From positions 76,841,422 through 76,905,421 of the forward strand of contig CP142456.1 in the NCBI GenBank assembly GCA_038049695.1: a stretch of 64,000 nt of DNA. The letters are read 5' to 3'. The DNA comes from Cinnamomum chago. Lineage: Eukaryota; Streptophyta; Magnoliopsida; Laurales; Lauraceae. Below are positions 1 through 12,845 of the stretch, piece by piece (positions within the stretch are counted from its first letter, which is position 1; each line of letters starts with the position of its first letter). A program made the translations under genes and the position numbers. The notes under the pieces are model-generated. The model was not told the DNA's origin, made no database searches, and saw only the letters and a list, made by a program, of their open reading frames with translations.

Positions 1-683
1 GCCCTATTTGATTGCATTAAAGTGTACAGTGTTGTTAAAAAATGAAAAGTAAAGGTAGATTCTAAAAAATAAGCATCAAATAACTTTTCTTTTGACTCTA
101 TCTCCTTAGACAAAAATGTTATTTAACGTTCATTTCTTGAAATCCACCATCAATATTCGTTTTAACCCCTCCTCCATGTATTCAATTCTTATGAATCCTA
201 ATGCAAACAAACAGACCTATAAAAATGTTCCTTCAAACAAATGTCTCCTTAAATTGCCGTTAACACATTATATGAAAATGAGATATACATATGTGAAATA
301 CAATGCCATACTTGTTGGAAGCACCGTTCTTACATGAGAAAAGATTGAACAATTCATATTATATGTATAAAATCTTTGCATATCTCAAACATTATGAATG
401 TCTAATACATGAAACTAAACACTTTGGAGTTTAATGGATAATTAAATAATTACCTTTTTAGGTGTGAAACCTATGAAATTGACCTCATTTATTCACCATC
501 TTCACAAGTGTAAACAAGCACCCATAAATATAAATGGGTGCAAACAAACTTAGACTTTTGTTTTACTACACTTTATGATGTTACAAAATACAAATGCCCT
601 TATGATGATGATGATGGTGTATTATTACCACCACTACTAATACTATTAACTATTCTTTAATCTTGCAGAGTTATTGGAAAGCA

Positions 684-1212
684 ATGCTGAGTCGAACTGC
701 TGTGAGTCGAGGGTTTTCCACAACTGCTCCTAAAATGAAAACTCTGGCCGAGCCAAAGTCAGTCTTATTCTTCTACCCATGTATTTTGTCAAAAGTACAA
801 ATACGATCAATAAGGATGATCATGATCTGATTGCGATGATGATTTCAGGCCCATTAAAGGGGAGATGGTGCCCGTGTACATGACAGCAATAATGGTGATG
901 ATCGTCTTCGCGATCGCGGGCCACACAGCAAAGCAGCAGATGGTCCATGCCCCAAGCGTCCATTTCAACAAGAAGAGGAGAGAGACCATGCCAGAGGTAG
1001 AACTCCCTGATTCTGTTGCATCCAACGGCCAGAAGTTCATCTCCAAGTCCTTTCTAAGGAAGGTGGCCCAACTCAAGGACAGGGAGGATGTCATCTCCAA
1101 CCCCATTGAAGGAAATCTTATCAAGAGGTTGGTGGGCTCATCATCTTATTCATATCCAACAATGTCAGTCACTCCATATGCCATGAAGTCCAATGGGCAG
1201 GCCCATGTGTGA
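684..1212 (+). CDS. Small plant protein, probably mitochondrial, single-pass membrane (two exons)
   Basis: Two exons, 684-757 and 849-1212, join across an intron with a GTCAGT donor and a TTTCAG acceptor and give 145 residues. The split codon (AA + G) restores Lys25. The N-terminus MLSRTAVSRGFSTT is Arg/Ser-rich without acidic residues. R-G-F before S fits the R-3 type of mitochondrial presequence cleavage site. Residues about 31-49 form one hydrophobic segment, followed by a basic patch (NKKRRE) and a charged tail that would lie outside the membrane core. An acceptor-like TTGCAG ending at 668 suggests a 5' UTR intron. The layout of short presequence, one membrane span and charged tail recalls small accessory subunits of respiratory complexes, but I do not recognise the family and assign no function. 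The exon structure is well supported; the location is an inference. Confidence 0.72.
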
Positions 1213-3642
1213 TACATGACCAGAAATCATAAATATATCAATACTATTGTTTGTGTGGTTGGCCATACAAGGCCAGAAATCAACTACCACTTCAGGATAG
1301 AGTCTTGGAGTGTCCATTTAAATCAAGAAGTGCATTACAAGTAGAGTTCCATCAAGTCATTTGCAATTTTGTATGTACCTAGTTTGATTTGCCAAGTCCA
1401 ACTCAACTTGAACCAGGTTTCTTTTCCTTGCAGTCAGCAGATATCAACATAATTATTTAGGCAGGTAATCAGTTATTCAATGTCTCAGATATCTAACTAT
1501 CAATACTATTGTTGCAGCCCAAAAAACGTAGAATCAGTGAAATCAGTTGGGGTGAGTCCAAAGGATCACTAAGGTCGCTGCCACTTACTTTTTTTTTGTT
1601 TCCCATGATTCTGTAAGTATGGTTTCTAACTTCCTATTTTGGTATTGGTTGTTAGCTAGACTACTTAAAACTTTTTCCCCTCAAACTGTGTAAGCTGTGA
1701 ACTTTATTCGTACCAGTCATTTCTGCAATGTTGGCTCAAAGGCGAGGGGCCTATATGTTTGGAGGAATTTCTGATAAGAACTACACGTGTTGGGAAATTT
1801 TGTGGAATTCCCTATTTGATAAGTGGAACTAAAAAAGTCTAACCTCCTAAAATGTCACTTTTGACTTTAGAATTTTCTAAAAGTCTAGCTTACTTAATGC
1901 TGGGTTGGAGTTGAGCATTTGAAAAACCCAGATTGAGGTCAACATCTGGAGAATTTGCAGTTCCTCTCCAACAGTTCTCAGAATACCTGCAAAGAAAAAG
2001 GCCACAACAGAAATCATAATTCCTAAATAGTCATTCATTAAGTTTATGTATGTTTTTTTTTTTTTTGTATAATAATACGGTCATTTGAAAGTGAACAGAA
2101 ATGCAGACTAGTCATCACGAATCTTCAGGTCCCATCAACCGAGCAGCAGAGTTTGATTTCCAGGAACAAGGCATCCAACTATCACAAGTTTCAAAGATTG
2201 ATGCATGATAGATCTCAATTTTTGTTGATTTACATGTGTATATGAGAAATAAATGGAATAAATGATTCAGTTTAATTACCATGCAATGTTCAAAATCAAT
2301 TTGAGTATAAAATCACATGTGGAAATTCAACTGCCAGTTCAGTAATGAATGAGTTACCACTAGGAGGCAAGCAATGTTGGTGATCTTCCAAAATCAGATT
2401 GAAGTTACATTAGCAGTGGATGGTTCAATCCAAACTGTGTCTGCTGCCTGTCCAATTTGGCCCAACCGTACTGCCAAAAAATGGCAAATATGCACACTGG
2501 AAAAAAAAAAAAAATGCACATGCCCAGACTGGTATTTTGTATAGATTGTAGTCAGAAACAGAGGGAAATTAATGCAAAAATAGTTTCAAAACCATAAATA
2601 ACTTCGTTTCAAGACCATATGAAAAGAAAAGAAAAAAGCCTAGTTTCAAGGTTGAAGTAATGACCAGAATAAACTTCAAAGCAAAAAATTTGGAGAAGAG
2701 ACCATATCACAGTTGGAGTTATCTTTAAACATTCAAAAAAGGCCTTCCACTATAACATACAAAAAGAAGAAAGCACCAAGAGATGACCGCAACTGTTTGA
2801 TCTAAGGTCATCATTTCATGGCCCTAGACCATATATGATATAACCGGCAACCTATAAAGCCGAGATACATATATGCACATGGACAAGGATACGGGGATTG
2901 GGGATACGAATGCACTTTTAAATTTAGGACATGGATGTGGATATGTCTATCCACATTTCTCTTGTAGAATGTTACTAAATTAATGAAATTATCATTGTTC
3001 ACATTTCTTTCTAATGTTTTGTTCTTCTTAATGTTGAAAAGTAAGAAAACTATAAGAAAGATATGAAATAATGGAGTCGGTGTAATAAGATATGCTAAGC
3101 TTGTACCCAAGAAGTATTAGCGCAATATCGAGTACTAGTATGACTCTTGTATTCAGCCGACGAGGATTGTTGGGGATGTAAAAGTATCTGGGCACCATAG
3201 TTAGCAATTGCTAATGAATCTTTATTTTCTGTCATGAATGGTTAGATCCCAAAGCCAACTTACATGTGGAAGGTTAACGGGCCTCAACTCTCTTACCACA
3301 TCCTATTTTAAAAAAAGCAGCAGAGAGATTCCTGTTGTGGAAGCTGTGGAGGATCAATTCCTTTTCTCTGTCTACCTAGCATGACTTGGCCTTGTCATGC
3401 GCTTCATGGAATATTTCACGGTGATGAGGCATTACTTTCTTTCTTTTCTTTTTCTCCAGTAAGATACAAAGAAGAAGTTGCTCGATTTTCTGGGTAAGAG
3501 ATCAGCCATATCTGCAAAGTGTAGGGCGGGGGCACACATGCATGTTGAAATTCCAACAGCAAACAAGCTTCTAAATGAATTTCCATGTGTAAAAAAGAAT
3601 TGGAAGTATGTTATGAATGGCTCTCACCATCTTGTTTTGTAA
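1213..3642. other. Intergenic, no gene seen
   Basis: AT-rich sequence between the convergent small membrane-protein gene and PPR gene 1. Its first few hundred bases probably hold the 3' UTR of the former. Homopolymer runs occur near 2050 (T) and 2500 (A). No reading frame here looks conserved, and I see no structured repeat. Confidence 0.6.
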
Positions 3643-5448
3643 CTAATCTGAAATATCTGGGACATATCCTTCAGATTTTAAAAGTTTGTTCAACCCCCAA
3701 ATAGTTTCATAAATCGTTTGAGTTTGTGGGTGCAATTTGTCAGCAACAAGGAATTCGTGAACAATGCCATTTATTTCTAAAAAGGAGCATGCAGGCTGCT
3801 TCTTAATCCCAGAAATGTTCATACCTTTCCTCACCCTCCTCACATCACTCCACCTCGAGGCCTCAGCGTAAACATTTGACAACAAAACATGACTTCCGCA
3901 CTTTTTTGGCTCCAATTTCAGAATCTGTTTCGCTGCGAATTCTGCTAGCTCTATATTCATATTACACTTACAGGCAAAAAGCAGTGACCGCCAAATAACT
4001 GCATCAGGTTCAATAGGCATAGTCCTAATAAAATTCTCTGCCTCCACTAAACAGTTTGCACGCCCAAGTAAATCGACCATGCACCCGTAGTGCTCAATTT
4101 GAGGTGTAAGTTTATAGATTTTTCTCATGCAATCAAAGTAATAGTATCCCTCTTTCACCAATCCACCATGACTACATGCAGATAAAACACCAAGAAATGA
4201 GATCTCATTGGGTTGGACATCACCCAATTTCAGCATCTGTGAAAACAAATCCACAGCTTCTCTAGGCTTTCCATTCATTGCAAGGCCTGAAATCATTACA
4301 GTCCACGAACATACATCTCGGCGAACCAACCCATTGAAAATCTGAAGAGCTCTCTCAATGTCCCCGCATTTTGAGTACATATCAATCAATGAATTAGTAA
4401 CACTAATGTTCATTTCAATACCATTCTTCTCACAGTAAGCATGAACCCACCGCCCCAGATCAAGCGCGCCAGCATTCCCGCACGCAGAAACCACACAAGC
4501 AATTGTCATTTCATCTGCATCTACGCCCATAGCCTGCATTTCCCTAAACAATTCAATCACATCCTTAAACAGACCCAACTGGCCATAACCTGCAATCATT
4601 GACGTCCAACAAACCACATTCCTGTCAGGCATCCCATCAAACACCTTCCGGGCATCCTCCAGTCGCTCACATTTCACATACATATCGATCAATGATGCAC
4701 CCAAATACATATCCAAAACAAACCCATTTCCAACAACATATGCATGAAGCCTTCTACCCAAATTGATGTCTCTGATCCGCGCACAAGCAGTCAGGACACT
4801 AACCGCAGTCACCTCATTCAGCCTCACCAAACCCTCCGCCTTCATCCCTCCAAAAACTTGCAGCGCCTCATCACAAAGCTCCCGCTGCAAGTATCCAGAA
4901 ATCATACTATTCCAAGAAACAACATCCCGGACTGGAACTGGCATATAATCAAATACCCGGCGAGCGGTCTCGACATTACCACAAACAGCATACATATAAA
5001 TAAGTGAATTCTGCACAAACACATCGAATTCGAAGCCTAATTCGAAGCTAACGGAATGCAATTCTTTCCCTTTATCCAAAAGCAAAAGACGGGCGCATGC
5101 CTTGAGGGCAAAAGGGAAGGTGTAGTTATTGGGAGAGATGGAATTGCGGCGCATCTGGTTGTAGTGAGAGATTGCATTTCGGGGATTAGGGCCGCCCGAC
5201 GAGGATTGGATGATTGAATTGTAGGAGAAGAGATTGGGGTTTGGGACTGGGACTGGGGAGAGGATGGGAAGGAGATGGATGGGCTTGGAGGGGATTTTGG
5301 AATAAGAGAGGGACAAATAGAGGGAAAGAGGATTCTTCCATTTGGGTTTTGGCCTTGGGAGGGGAAGAGAGAAGGGCATCAGTGGAATTGAATGAAGATG
5401 ATAGGGGGTAGAATTTGCTGCCTTTTGAATTATGTTCTGGCCATCCAT
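3643..5448 (-). CDS. PLS-class pentatricopeptide repeat protein, E type, 601 aa
   Basis: Intronless frame from ATG (5446-5448) to TAG (3643-3645). After a Pro/Ser/Leu-rich N-terminal leader of about 60 residues, PPR motifs run almost end to end. They show the PLS hallmarks NSLIYMY, DVVSWNSMISGY, NVVCWTSMIAGYGQ, NSLIDMYSKCG, SWTVMISGLAMNG and LGVLSACSHGGLV. The C-terminus has the E region (WRSLLFACK, LLSNVYAEASRW, SFLEINGIVHEFLVADKLHP) and stops right after GYVPD, so there is no DYW deaminase domain. Proteins of this family bind single-stranded organellar RNA, usually to specify C-to-U editing in mitochondria or plastids, and E-type members recruit a deaminase in trans. The organelle and the RNA target cannot be read from the sequence. 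No frameshift is seen; the length is ordinary for the class. Confidence 0.93.
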   Translation of the reverse strand: MDGQNIIQKAANSTPYHLHSIPLMPFSLPLPRPKPKWKNPLSLYLSLSYSKIPSKPIHLLPILSPVPVPNPNLFSYNSIIQSSSGGPNPRNAISHYNQMRRNSISPNNYTFPFALKACARLLLLDKGKELHSVSFELGFEFDVFVQNSLIYMYAVCGNVETARRVFDYMPVPVRDVVSWNSMISGYLQRELCDEALQVFGGMKAEGLVRLNEVTAVSVLTACARIRDINLGRRLHAYVVGNGFVLDMYLGASLIDMYVKCERLEDARKVFDGMPDRNVVCWTSMIAGYGQLGLFKDVIELFREMQAMGVDADEMTIACVVSACGNAGALDLGRWVHAYCEKNGIEMNISVTNSLIDMYSKCGDIERALQIFNGLVRRDVCSWTVMISGLAMNGKPREAVDLFSQMLKLGDVQPNEISFLGVLSACSHGGLVKEGYYYFDCMRKIYKLTPQIEHYGCMVDLLGRANCLVEAENFIRTMPIEPDAVIWRSLLFACKCNMNIELAEFAAKQILKLEPKKCGSHVLLSNVYAEASRWSDVRRVRKGMNISGIKKQPACSFLEINGIVHEFLVADKLHPQTQTIYETIWGLNKLLKSEGYVPDISD

Positions 5449-7261
5449 AAATAACTCATTTGGGCACCTGCAGGCTGCAGCTCACATGTAAAAGAACATA
5501 CAAATAGACATGTATTTCATTAATCCTTCCACAGAATCATGCATTATCCATATCTTTCATCCCTACAAATCTCTTATCACTTGAACAACAAAAAAGGTTG
5601 CAGCAAATGATAAAATAGAATACTAGATCTCCAACTCCAATCAACCACTCAATAAATAATTGGCACAGAATGCAGTACAATTAAGACAATGGCTAGTTGG
5701 GGCATAAGCTTTGACAAGCCTCTTTCTTTCTTGAAAGATTACGAAAAAAATTACATATATAATAAAGCTAGAATATTAACAAATAAAAAACAGAGACATC
5801 AATCAAGGGGATGGATCAACTAGAGAATATACATTCAAAGACCCCACTATGCAGATATGGAAGGCTGTACCCAAAATGCCTTGCGTAAAGCACTGCCGAG
5901 AAAACCAATATAAGATGGGCATGATAAATAAACAGATGCTTCTACTGCAAGCTCAGAAAAAATATTGCTAACAAGCGGAAATTTATAAATAACAGAATTA
6001 ACAAAGAAAATATAACCTAGATTTAAAAGAAGAAGAACATCACACCATTGCATATCCATTAAAAAAAAAAGAAGATTTTTATGGAAATAGGAATTCTTTC
6101 TAAACAAATTTTCAAATCAAGATAAAAGAGTGAAAGTTTTTTTTTTTTAGTAACTCCACGTTAGAAGAGGTTTTTTTTTTTTAGGAAAATGACAACAATT
6201 CTCTTATATTAATTTTCAAAAAATTCATTTAATCAATCATTTGAGGGAAATGATCAAGTCCAATCCAAACAACCTAGTAGGGCCCACTTCAGATATCTTT
6301 CTACATAGATGGTTAAAAAGGGGCTTATATATTCCAAATGACTTAAAGATTAGCTTCTGGTTATGACTATCAAAATCAAGTTGAAACTTGGCCTAAGATG
6401 AATCACCGCTTGTTCTTAGGTAATTAAACCATCAAAAGAAGACTCCCACCATTTGGCCAGTGAGGCCCATAGGCCCCTTTTTCTTCTTTACTAGATTTCT
6501 AAGAACTCATATGTGGTGAGTTTTAAATTCTCCAAAAGTTATCATTGAATTGAAATTTCAAAATGCTTCTCTAAGTGAAGCATTTGAAATTCCAACGAAA
6601 GGCATTGGTGGGCCCATTTCTTTACTAAAATTATCAGAATTCATATTTGGAGGAATTTCAAATACTCTAAAAGCTATCCCTTTGAGGTAGAATTCCAAAT
6701 CCCTCTTCTTGATAGAACATTTGAAATTCAAACTAAATGCATTGATGATGAAATTCTAAGAATTAAAAAATGGTCATTTAAGACATTTCAGGCGATTGGA
6801 ATTTGAAACTCTAAAGGAAAAAACACAACATTTCAAATGTCAGAGAACAAAATGTCATATCATATAAAAAAAAAACCCCAATATACCAAATTATTGTCAG
6901 GGATTATAGTAAAGAAGTAGGCCATGAAATTCCACAAATTAAAAAAAAAGGAGTTATTTGAAGCCTTTTAGGTGGGTGAAATATATCATTCTTATAAAAA
7001 AAATCATATCATTTCAAATACCAAAGGACAAACCATCAAAAAAAAAAAAAAACCGACATGCCAAATTTTGGTTAGAAATTCTAGTAAAAGATTCGGTCTA
7101 CATTGATAGGTTGGTTTTGGGGATGATGGTGGGTTAAAAAAAAAATCTCTCAAAGTTTTTTTGACAGCACTTCATCAAAAGAAATATGGATAACTTTTAT
7201 ATATTTTTGAGTAATTAAATTATTCAAATTCTCACATACTTTTTGAAAATTTGCCAAAAAT
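5449..7261. other. Intergenic, AT-rich, no gene seen
   Basis: Probable promoter side of PPR gene 1, then AT-rich sequence with several poly-A/T runs. Apart from the degenerate tandem duplication at 6486-6753 I see no organised feature. Confidence 0.55.
6486..6753. repeat. Degenerate tandem duplication, period about 134 bp
   Basis: Two diverged copies begin with CTTTACTA at 6486 and 6620. They share in the same order an AA(C)TCATAT segment, a (T)CT(C)CAAAAG or CTCTAAAAG segment, CATTTGAAATTC and a GCATTG(G/A)TG end. A third, weaker partial copy may follow. Probably the remains of an old repeat. Confidence 0.5.
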
Positions 7262-8210
7262 TTTCAATATTCATTTGCAACCTTTTTTTCTTTCTTCCCT
7301 CCCATTCTCTCATCCCCACCTCTCCTCCTTCACCGGCGACCGCCAGGAGACCCAAGGTGATCTCTTCTCTCCTCTTTCTTCTTTTTTCCTTCAATGAGAC
7401 TCAATGAGACCAAGCAAACACATGATATCACATGCCACTTTCATCTCCTTTCATTGATGAATGCTGCGATTCTTTCATTTGGATTCAGTACCATAACTTG
7501 CAGTCTTTGTTCCTCTGATTTATTCACATGAATGCAGAAGCTGTACATTCGAATGTAATTTACTTGTTTTGCCTGAATGATGTATGGTTCAATTTCTCCA
7601 AGAAACACACTTGGAATGGAATGGCCTGTATTAATAGAAACTTCAGAGAGCCTACTCTGATGTGAGACAGAGGAAGTTGAGTCCGGGACACCAGAATCCG
7701 ATGCAAAAGATACTGGGAGGAATCCTGCAAAGGAAAATGGTTGCAACAAGGCTCAGAACATGGACCATCTCACTGAGCAGATGGGGCTCCTTGCATTAGA
7801 GAACAAATGGTCCTAATTGCTAATAGGGACCTCAGTATTTGACTACAAGGTTGGGGCATTTAAGTTTGGGCAACAGCAATGCCAAACCCAGGAGATTTGT
7901 GGGCTGTCAGAAGGGAAAAAGAAAAAGACAATCAATTTTCTGTCCCTCTTATTCTGTAATTATAGTGTCATGGGTTGGCATCCAGACTGTATGGGATTGG
8001 AATCAGAAGTCAGTGTAGAGGGAAGAGATCACCTTGGGTCACCTAGCAGTTGCTGGTGGTAAGGTGGTTGCTAGTGGAGGAGGAGAGGTGGGGATGAAGG
8101 AATGAGAGGGAAGAAGAAGAAAGGGAATGGAGAGAGGAGGGAAAATGGAGAGGGAAGTCCCCGGAAAATCCTTTTTCACGCTGGATGTCCTGATTTGAAA
8201 TGAATATGGA
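7262..8210. mobile_element. Inverted-repeat element, Mutator-like (possible gene-fragment carrier)
   Basis: Two arms are imperfect inverted repeats. The left arm, about 7262-7370, contains ATCCCCACCTCTCCTCC and GACCCAAGGTGATCTCTTC. Both segments recur as reverse complement in the right arm (about 8020-8210), at roughly 8080-8098 and 8022-8042. The arms are pyrimidine-rich on the left and purine-rich on the right, about 100-190 bp each, around some 650 bp of other sequence. Long terminal inverted repeats point to a Mutator-like element. The interior has codon-like text on the plus strand (about 7665-7818, ending in TAA), reading ALENK near its end, which may be a captured host exon. I could not fix the outer ends or a 9-bp target duplication. 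Confidence 0.45.
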
Positions 8211-8970
8211 AAACTTAACCCCTATTTTAAAAACTAACCCTTTTTTTTTTTTTTCGTTTTTGTGCCGAAAACAAGTTCCTGTTGGAATGTGAAAGATAAC
8301 ATTTCCATTATGTACATTTTTATGTCAGCCCCACGACCCAGAAAAAGAAAAGAAAAGAAGAAGAAACCAAGAAATTCTGGTACACAACCTTATCCAAGTC
8401 AACCTAACCAACCTTAGTTGCACTAAGGTAAGGAATCAAGGTCTGGTTCAGCTGCTCAGGTCAGGTATGTTCAGGTTTCACTTGGTTTGTTAAGTTTGGC
8501 TTTTGCCAACAAGCAGTTCTGGTTGAATTTGGATTAGACAAGTATTGATCGCCCTCTACACATACACACACATTCCAGAGTTGCAACTATAATCAATCCA
8601 TCTTGCATGCTTGAAGTAGTAAGAAGAAATGCAGATAACAACAGAAAAGAGTAACTGCTGCTAAGAAGATATAATTAAAGAATAAAAACAATGCAAAAAC
8701 TACCCTTTCTTTATTTTTTCTGTTGTGTTTTTTTTTTCCCTTCGCAGAACAGATATTATCTACAATCACAATTGCTGAAATTTTCTCTTAAAATGGCAAA
8801 AGAATTCCGTCAAACTGATGATTGGCTCCAATCTAATTTCAGTCACTTGTTTCTGCTCCAATTCATCCAACTGCTTTGCTGGCAGCAAAGCTAGTTCAGA
8901 TCTTTGATCCATACCAATGAATGCTATGTTACTCTTTTAATTCTAGAATCATGAATTGGATTGAGATCCC
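8211..8970. other. Intergenic / probable 3' UTR of the U-box gene
   Basis: AT-rich sequence with T-runs near 8240 and 8730, downstream (in minus orientation) of the U-box gene stop codon. The first few hundred bases next to 8970 probably hold its 3' UTR and poly(A) site. Confidence 0.5.
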
Positions 8971-11900
8971 TCAGAAGAAAGAAGACTGCTTTGAGATGAT
9001 ATCCATGTCACTGAGCACCAAAGCAGCCTTCTTCTTGAGTGCTTCGTCATCTAAGAGCTGGATGAGGATCCTTTCAGACCTCCGAAACTGCTGCTGTGAG
9101 ATGTTGGTGTGTTGATAGAGTATCTGGAAGAGATCCAGGGCCTTCTCCTTGGCAGGCAGTGTCCCTTTCTCCAGCACGTCCAAAATTGCAGCCACACCTT
9201 GGCTCTCTGCAATTGTGGAGGCTGCAGAAGATAGTGTGGTCTGGTCCTTGAGCAGTGTCTCAAGCGCCAGTAGAGCAGCCTCTGCAGCATCTTTCTCGCT
9301 TAGTGTCCGCACCAGTGGCCTCACTGCATCACTCCTCACTAAGCAGAAGGTCTGCCTAGATGAGCAGGCCAATCCATGGACGGAGCATGGACTGCTCCAG
9401 GACGACAGCGAAGCCGAATTGCAGCACCTAGATGACATAGGAAGGAGTCTGGCTAAAAACATCAATGGTGTAAGTGGCTTCTTGTCAGCAGCTCCTCTTA
9501 CAACATCACTGTCTGTGGCTGACTCCACAGTGGGCTGGGAAAGACGAGCCAATACAGTTGCAGTGCGCTGCTTGGCACATGAACTGCCACTGGTGAGCAC
9601 TTGGACTAATGAAGGATAAAGCTCAAGGTCGCTCAGCTGCTTCCTGAGCTTTGGTTTGTTTGGTTCTGCGAAGCGTAGGAGAGCCGCTAGTGCATTCTCT
9701 TGCAGCAATTCATTTGGGGTGGGAGCAAAATGCATGCCGTCTTCAGTGCATATCACTTCGCGGATGGCTTTCAGGGCCTCAGATTGATAGAGTATGTCAT
9801 CGACAGTGGTGTCTTCCAATGGTAGCCTGCTCATTATTCCAGCAGCAATAGATCTGTCCTCGACCTCTGGGGAGCGGGTGAATATCATCACCAAGGCATT
9901 GATTGCCATTTCCTTGGCAGGCAATGGCGGAAGTGGAATCCCATTTGGGTGTTCTTCGGCAATGCAGTAGATTAGCTTCAGCGTCTGTCGAATTACATCC
10001 AGGTGGCTGCTGTTTAGAAAAGAGAAGAGGTGAGTGATGGCATCTTTATCTGTTCGAATCACGCCTCTTGCCACGACAGATTTATTGCCTATTGCGCGAA
10101 GCAGGCGCAAGAACTGAGTTTTGGTTTCTGGGGCGGAGGCTTCCATGGTGACAAAGTGGAGAAAAACACCTATGTTGTGGTGGGATTGCAGCTCCTGGAG
10201 GTTTGGATTGGCCTCAAATTCGGATAGCTGGCTTGGTTCTATCAGTGAAGTAAGAATCTCTGTGGCAACCTGGTGCCATTGTGGATCGGAGCTGAAGAAA
10301 GAAATCAGGCCTAGCAAGGCTGGGATTGTTGCAGCCTCTGCAAGAAAATACTTTGCCATTGTGGGGTAGGCAGAGAGCTTCTTGATGCACTGGAGGCATG
10401 CTGATCGGGAAGCCGGAGAGGCGGAGGAGAGTACTCGGACGAGAGCTCCCACAAACTGCTTGTGCTCAAACACCTTCACTTTCACTTCATTTAGCTGCAT
10501 CTGTACTAATGCCGTTGCCATCCATGCTTGGGTCTCCAAAGGCCCTGCAATTCAGAGCAACTGAAGTCAGATACTCTGCAAAATGAACACAACTGGACTA
10601 GTTAAGACACTGCACAGACTAGAATCAGGAGAATCACTCTCAAAATCAATACAATTGGAGAAGATTGTGTGATATTGATTTAAATTCACCTTGGTTGAAG
10701 CGAACTATAAATGGTTGAAAGTAGCCGGCCTCAGCCATCTTGATGACAAAATGGGTGTTGGAAGAGAGGTTCTCCACCACCTTCTCAGCCTTCTGTGAAA
10801 TGTCCGGGTTATGGTTTTCGAGCAGGGAGACCAAGAAAGGGATGCAATTGGTGTTTCCAATCTCCTCTGCGAACTCTTCTTTCTCCGCTAGCTCTACCAA
10901 GATCGCAACAGCATCTGGTTGTGCCTCACCTTTGCGAAACAGTTTCTGAATGTAGTGAATTGCTCCTGCTTCGACAATTGCCCTCTGTGAATTCCCCAAA
11001 CAACATAATTATCAAGCTCAACAGACTGAGAAATAGGAAATTTGCAGTTTTTTCTCGAATTTTCCATTGTCGGTTCTTATAAAATATAAAATGATTTGAG
11101 GCAGCAAAGATGAAATGTCAGCACTCCACAAAGGCTTCCATGCAGCTCCAAAAACACCTAACAGAATGCATAATCATCTATTCTTTGTTAAAAAGATTAG
11201 ATACAATTGCAATTTGGTTAACATCCAAACACACCATTGAGATTACCTTGTTTTCCTCGCTATGATTGACGAGGTAGCAGAGGCATTTCAGAGCAGCCTT
11301 GGTGTTTATTCTACTACCAGCTTTCAAAGACGAGACGATCTTGGGAATTAGCCCCTGTTCTGCAACTGCAGCTCGATACCGAGGCATTTCCGTCAGAACC
11401 TTCAAGTCCTCCAAGGCCTGGCTTACCCTGTTGGGGTCATCTGAGTTGATGTCAGGCACCGCCCTCTGTAGCTTCTCATCCAATTCACGCTGTTTCCACT
11501 CGTGAATTGTGCTCCGAAGAGAGATATTTGGTGTCAGCTCGAGAGACATAATCTCCTCTTTGCATACAGGACATGTTTTCTCCCCACTATCGAAGTGCTC
11601 CCGAATTGCATTTCTCTCAAAACTGTGCCCACATAAGATTGCAACAGGGTCTTCCATCACCTTGCCGCTCAACGGGCACTTGAATGAGCTGATCAGGTCA
11701 TGCTGCCTGCTTGAATTCACAACAATTGCCTGCCTATTTGCATTTTCTGTGATGGCCACTGAACTATAACTAGTACTTCCCTCTGCTGTATTTGAGACCG
11801 TCTCCAAACTGGACAAGAAACCTATCAATTGCGACAGCTGAAGCGCCTCAGCCTGCTTCTTCTGGGCCTCCATCGCTTCCTTCTCTTGCTGCAGGAGCAC

Positions 11901-12533
11901 TAGTTCCTCCCTCACAAACAAGGTGTTTGTGGTTTCACCAACAGCTTCCATGATCCTCTCTAAGAGCTTGTTTCTGAACTCCATGTTTCTTTCATTCTGG
12001 GCCATCAATTTCTCAATCTTCAATGCAGTGGCTTCCATTGCGGGCGTTGATTGAAACTCCAACAACCTCAAATTGCTGGCTAATTTCTCTATCTTGGACT
12101 TAAGGCTCCAGGTTGGATCATGATTGCCCATGCCTAGCATTGAGACCGTCTCCGAGATCCCCTTCGCGGATTGCTCCATCTGCTTGAGCATTGTTCTGTA
12201 GTTGAACAACAGCCATAGGCGGCTGCCGGACTTATACTTTTCTATGACCTCACAGGCCTGCTTAAGCTGTGAATTCAAGTTCCGCAAAGCGCTTCTTGTG
12301 GCCATTGATTCTGTTGAGTTCTCCACTCTTTTCGCCTTCAGCACCTGAAGTATCATATTAATTTCTGATACATAGCCAGAGAATTGGCACAGGCTCTCCT
12401 TCTCGATCATTATATCTTTCTTCCTTTGGTCTTCAAGCTCTATCACCACGTGCCCGATTCGTTTACATAGCTCTTGTAACGCAGTGATCAATATGTTTAT
12501 GGGATCCACAGACATGCCGAAACCCAGCTCCAT
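8971..12533 (-). CDS. U-box / ARM-repeat E3 ubiquitin ligase, PUB42/43/44-like, about 1051 aa
   Basis: Three exons: 12533-11247, 10984-10690 and 10544-8971, with GT..AG introns of 262 and 145 bp. Reading phase is kept at both junctions (NK|RAI and NQ|G|PL). The start is the first ATG (MELGFGM); the frame upstream has none. Residues about 1-270 are a helical, partly coiled-coil N-domain. The U-box follows at about 279-350 (CPLSGKVMEDPV, CGHSFER, CPVC). ARM-type helical repeats fill the rest to the C-terminal SDMDIISKQSSFF. A U-box binds E2~ubiquitin and the ARM repeats select substrates; Arabidopsis relatives (the SAUL1/PUB44 group) act at the plasma membrane in senescence and immunity. At about 1050 residues it is nearer PUB42 than the roughly 800-residue PUB43/44. 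No break is seen. Confidence 0.9.
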
Positions 12534-12627
12534 GTCTATCTTAATATCTATTTTTGTAGATATTCTTCTTATGGTCTGTTTCAATGGAGTTGAAGAATTT
12601 CCAGATTGCAAAGATAAAGTGCTAATG

Positions 12628-12844
12628 CTATGAATTACAACAAAATTGAAAGAACAAGAACAAGTTAACAATTCTTGTTCTCATAACAAGATCACAACTT
12701 TTTTTTTTCTTTAACACCACAGACACTAAAATTCTGAGCTGAATTCGAATACTAAAAAATTGAAAAAAAAAAAAAAACTAATAAAATCTTCTCAATTATT
12801 GTGAGCAAGTGAAAAAAGAAAAATTGAAAGAAGCCTGAGATCAC
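12628..12844 (-). other. Probable 5' UTR intron of the U-box gene
   Basis: On the minus strand a strong donor (CCCAG|GTGATC, intron starting at 12844) is followed by a pyrimidine-rich stretch and the acceptor TTCATAG ending at 12628, about 95 bases before the start codon. The length of 217 bp is typical. A later acceptor (GAAACAG) is also possible. Inferred from splice signals only. Confidence 0.45.
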
Positions 12845-12845
12845 C

